From assembly GCF_001280005.1 (NCBI RefSeq), contig NZ_LGDW01000076.1:1-15309 (forward strand): DNA of 15,309 bases. Reading direction: 5' to 3'. Below the pieces are notes generated by a model that did no database searches, was not told the DNA's origin, and saw only the letters and a list, made by a program, of their open reading frames with translations. Positions 14,148 through 15,309 of this stretch are shown here, piece by piece; position 1 is the stretch's first letter; every line of letters begins with the position of its first letter. Position numbers and translations under genes: made by a program. The stretch is from Streptomyces sp. NRRL WC-3618. GTDB lineage: Bacteria; Actinomycetota; Actinomycetes; Streptomycetales; Streptomycetaceae.

Positions 14148-14187
14148 TTCGGCGAGCGGGGGGGGTGGGGGGCCGTAGGCCGCCGAA
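14148..14187 (+). terminator. Probable terminator of the pilus operon, with G-run in the loop
   Basis: TTCGGCG (14148-14154) pairs with CGCCGAA (14181-14187) across a 26-nt loop and is followed by GTTCGAATTTT. The loop contains G8-T-G6 (14158-14172), an unusual G-tract that could form its own structure. It is placed about 130 nt after the last operon stop. Confidence 0.4.
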
Positions 14188-14241
14188 GTTCGAATTTTCC
14201 GGTTCGTAGTGCAAGTGTGAAGCGGCCGGCTCGCTGCGTTT

Positions 14242-14254
14242 TGTAACGGTTACA
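14242..14254. promoter_or_regulatory. Perfect 13-bp palindrome upstream of right lipoprotein
   Basis: TGTAAC-G-GTTACA is a perfect inverted repeat about 135 nt before the GTG start, in a locally AT-richer segment. It looks like a regulator binding site; the regulator is unknown. Confidence 0.45.
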
Positions 14255-14303
14255 GGTCAAGTGGGGTACCGGTCGGGCGATTTGGTGGTCTACGTCCCGA
14301 TGC

Positions 14304-14327
14304 TTGACAGGTTCCAACCTGGTGTCA
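14304..14327 (+). promoter_or_regulatory. TTGACA box overlapping a dyad, likely promoter/operator of right lipoprotein
   Basis: TTGACA (14304-14309) matches the sigma-70-type -35 consensus. It overlaps CAGGTT-CC-AACCTG (14308-14321), a perfect dyad. TGACA (14305-14309) and TGTCA (14323-14327) add outer symmetry. No convincing -10 is seen at normal spacing, so the promoter call is tentative. The dyad is about 68 nt before the GTG, matching the position of the left copy's dyad. Confidence 0.4.
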
Positions 14328-14388
14328 GTGGGTGTCGATGGATAGCTTGGTTCGCTCAAGAGAACCCTCGCCCCACCGGGAGTCGACA

Positions 14389-15057
14389 GTGAACCGCCGC
14401 CCCGCGCTGATCGCAGCGCTCGCACTGACCGCCGCCGCGGCTTTGTCGCTGTCCGCATGCGGGAGCGATGACAGCCCCAAGGGCAAGGACAACGACAAGA
14501 TCGCCGGCGCCGACACCGGGAGCAAGGCCCCGGCATCCCCGACGGCGTCCGCGTCGGCCCCGGCTGCCTCCGCCGGCCGGCCGAAGATCGAGCTGCCCGC
14601 GGATCTGACGTACACGTTCGAGTGGCCCAAGACGGGTGACAAGGACAAGGACGCGGTCCTGGCCGACAGCGAGCAGTCCATCAAGGCCGTGGACCTCGCG
14701 ATCGTCAACCAGAACGCCCTCGACAAGGCCTACCTCTACTACTACGAAGGCGAAGCAGCGGCCGGCACGGAGACGTTCGTCAAAGCGTACGTCGACGCCA
14801 AAGCTCGGGTCACTGGCGCCTACCGCTACTACGACGCGACAGTCAACGTCAGCGGGAAGGACAGCGCCTCGCTCGTGTACTGCGAGGACCAGAGCAAGGC
14901 ATACGACATGTACCTGAGCCCGAAGAAGATCAACAAGACCCCGGCCACGAAGAACAGCTACGTCCTCTACAGCACTCAGATGCACAAGAACAACAAGGGC
15001 GTCTGGGCTATCGAGAAGATCGTTTCGCAGAGGGGGAGCGACAAGTGCCAGCCCTGA
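14389..15057 (+). CDS. Lipoprotein of unknown function (right copy)
   Basis: 222 aa from GTG 14389, chosen over upstream in-frame starts because CGGGAG lies just before it and a standard lipoprotein signal follows: MNRRP, an Ala/Leu core and LSAC, with Cys24. The mature part has an Asp/Lys/Ser/Ala/Pro linker and then the same domain as the left copy: DLTYTFEWPKTGD, YLYYYEGEA, VYCEDQSKAYD, NSYVLYS and final CQP. DNA identity with the left copy is patchy. In the block 14488-14640 against 664-816 (minus strand) I count 8 differences in 153 bases, while the signal peptide and C-terminal half are clearly diverged. It overlaps the following secreted-protein gene by 13 nt, as in the left pair. Confidence 0.85.
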   Translation: MNRRPALIAALALTAAAALSLSACGSDDSPKGKDNDKIAGADTGSKAPASPTASASAPAASAGRPKIELPADLTYTFEWPKTGDKDKDAVLADSEQSIKAVDLAIVNQNALDKAYLYYYEGEAAAGTETFVKAYVDAKARVTGAYRYYDATVNVSGKDSASLVYCEDQSKAYDMYLSPKKINKTPATKNSYVLYSTQMHKNNKGVWAIEKIVSQRGSDKCQP

Positions 15058-15309
15058 CAACGGGATCGCGTGCACTGATCGCGTCGATAGCGGTCGGTTC
15101 GGTTCTGCTGGGCGGCGCCCCGGCCTTCGCCGACAACGAGATCGGTGGCGGAACTTCGGGCCCCCCTCCAGCCACCGGCGCCCACGGTAACGCCTCCGGC
15201 GACACCCTCTCCGCCACTGCCGGTGCTGTCGTCTACGACCGTTCGAAGAACGGGTCGGGGCAGGGGGCGGGGCCTGTCGCGGCCACGACGTCCTGGACGC
15301 CGCCTGCTT
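15045..15309 (+). CDS. Secreted protein of unknown function, N-terminal part (right copy)
   Basis: GTG 15045 lies inside the last codons of the lipoprotein gene (13-nt overlap). The 88 visible residues begin MPALTTGSRALIASIAVG, a signal peptide ending APAFA before DNEIGGG. A Gly/Pro/Ala/Ser-rich stretch follows, then TLSATAGAVVYDRSKNGSG and on to the edge. From 15211 to the edge it is identical in DNA to the left copy; before that the two differ markedly even though the layout is the same. The family is not recognised. The gene continues beyond the window. Confidence 0.8.
   Translation, partial: MPALTTGSRALIASIAVGSVLLGGAPAFADNEIGGGTSGPPPATGAHGNASGDTLSATAGAVVYDRSKNGSGQGAGPVAATTSWTPPA
15211..15309. 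repeat. Right arm of perfect 99-bp inverted repeat
   Basis: Exact reverse complement of bases 1-99, within the right secreted-protein gene and running to the window edge. Confidence 0.95.

Larger units (their letters stand above)
14018..14388. other. Gene-free spacer after the pilus operon
   Basis: About 370 bases between the OmpA gene and the right lipoprotein. It holds a terminator-like hairpin with a G-run (14148-14187), a perfect palindrome (14242-14254) and a TTGACA-containing dyad (14304-14327). No protein with the regional codon bias is visible. Confidence 0.6.

Noticed and set aside
1..15309. The segment as a transposon with terminal inverted repeats
   Set aside because: The inverted ends lie inside paralogous coding genes. 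No transposase, integrase or target duplication is visible, and the cargo is an ordinary Tad locus.

Overview
The window is high-GC actinobacterial DNA, most likely Streptomyces. Codons have a strong G/C third position, GTG starts are used, lipoproteins carry twin-Ala or Leu lipoboxes, and the gene families are typical of that genus. The whole window is organised around a Tad/Flp-type pilus (type IVc pilus) locus that carries its own two-component system.

Layout. (1) About 1-909, minus strand: the N-terminal part of a secreted protein of unknown function, preceded by and overlapping (13 nt) a lipoprotein of unknown function. Both are transcribed outward over the left edge. (2) 910-1426: gene-free spacer. 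(3) 1427-2074: a GPP34 (GOLPH3-like) protein, then a gene-free spacer with a possible terminator. (4) 2431-9693, plus strand: the pilus operon, consisting of a zinc-ribbon protein of unknown function, CpaB/RcpC (SAF domain), a TadZ ATPase fused to a TadE-like pseudopilin, a second TadE/F-like pseudopilin, the TadA/CpaF secretion ATPase, and TadB and TadC platform proteins. Many junctions overlap (ATGA or TGATG) and two contain tiny translationally coupled ORFs. (5) 9708-11868: a NarL-family sensor kinase and a LuxR-type response regulator. (6) 11977-14017: the Flp pilin, a TadG-like protein whose start codon cannot be found, a lipoprotein and a secreted OmpA-domain protein. (7) 14389-15309, plus strand: a second lipoprotein plus secreted-protein pair, paralogous to the pair in (1) and in the opposite orientation.

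How the genes work together (inference from families). TadA powers a TadB/TadC membrane platform that assembles Flp subunits. TadZ positions the machine. The two TadE/F-like pseudopilins are minor subunits. CpaB, the OmpA-domain protein and the lipoproteins probably handle passage through, or anchoring to, the thick cell wall, in place of the outer-membrane parts of Gram-negative Tad systems. The kinase/regulator pair sits between the platform genes and the pilin gene and is the natural candidate regulator. No prepilin peptidase (TadV/CpaA) is present in the window, although three proteins carry a G^xxxxE processing site.

Most unusual features. The window ends are perfect inverted copies of each other (1-99 against 15211-15309), and this identity lies inside the two paralogous secreted-protein genes that bracket the pilus locus. 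The TadZ-TadE fusion has a prepilin cleavage site exactly at its junction. The TadG-like frame has no ATG/GTG/TTG between the pilin stop codon and its membrane segment.
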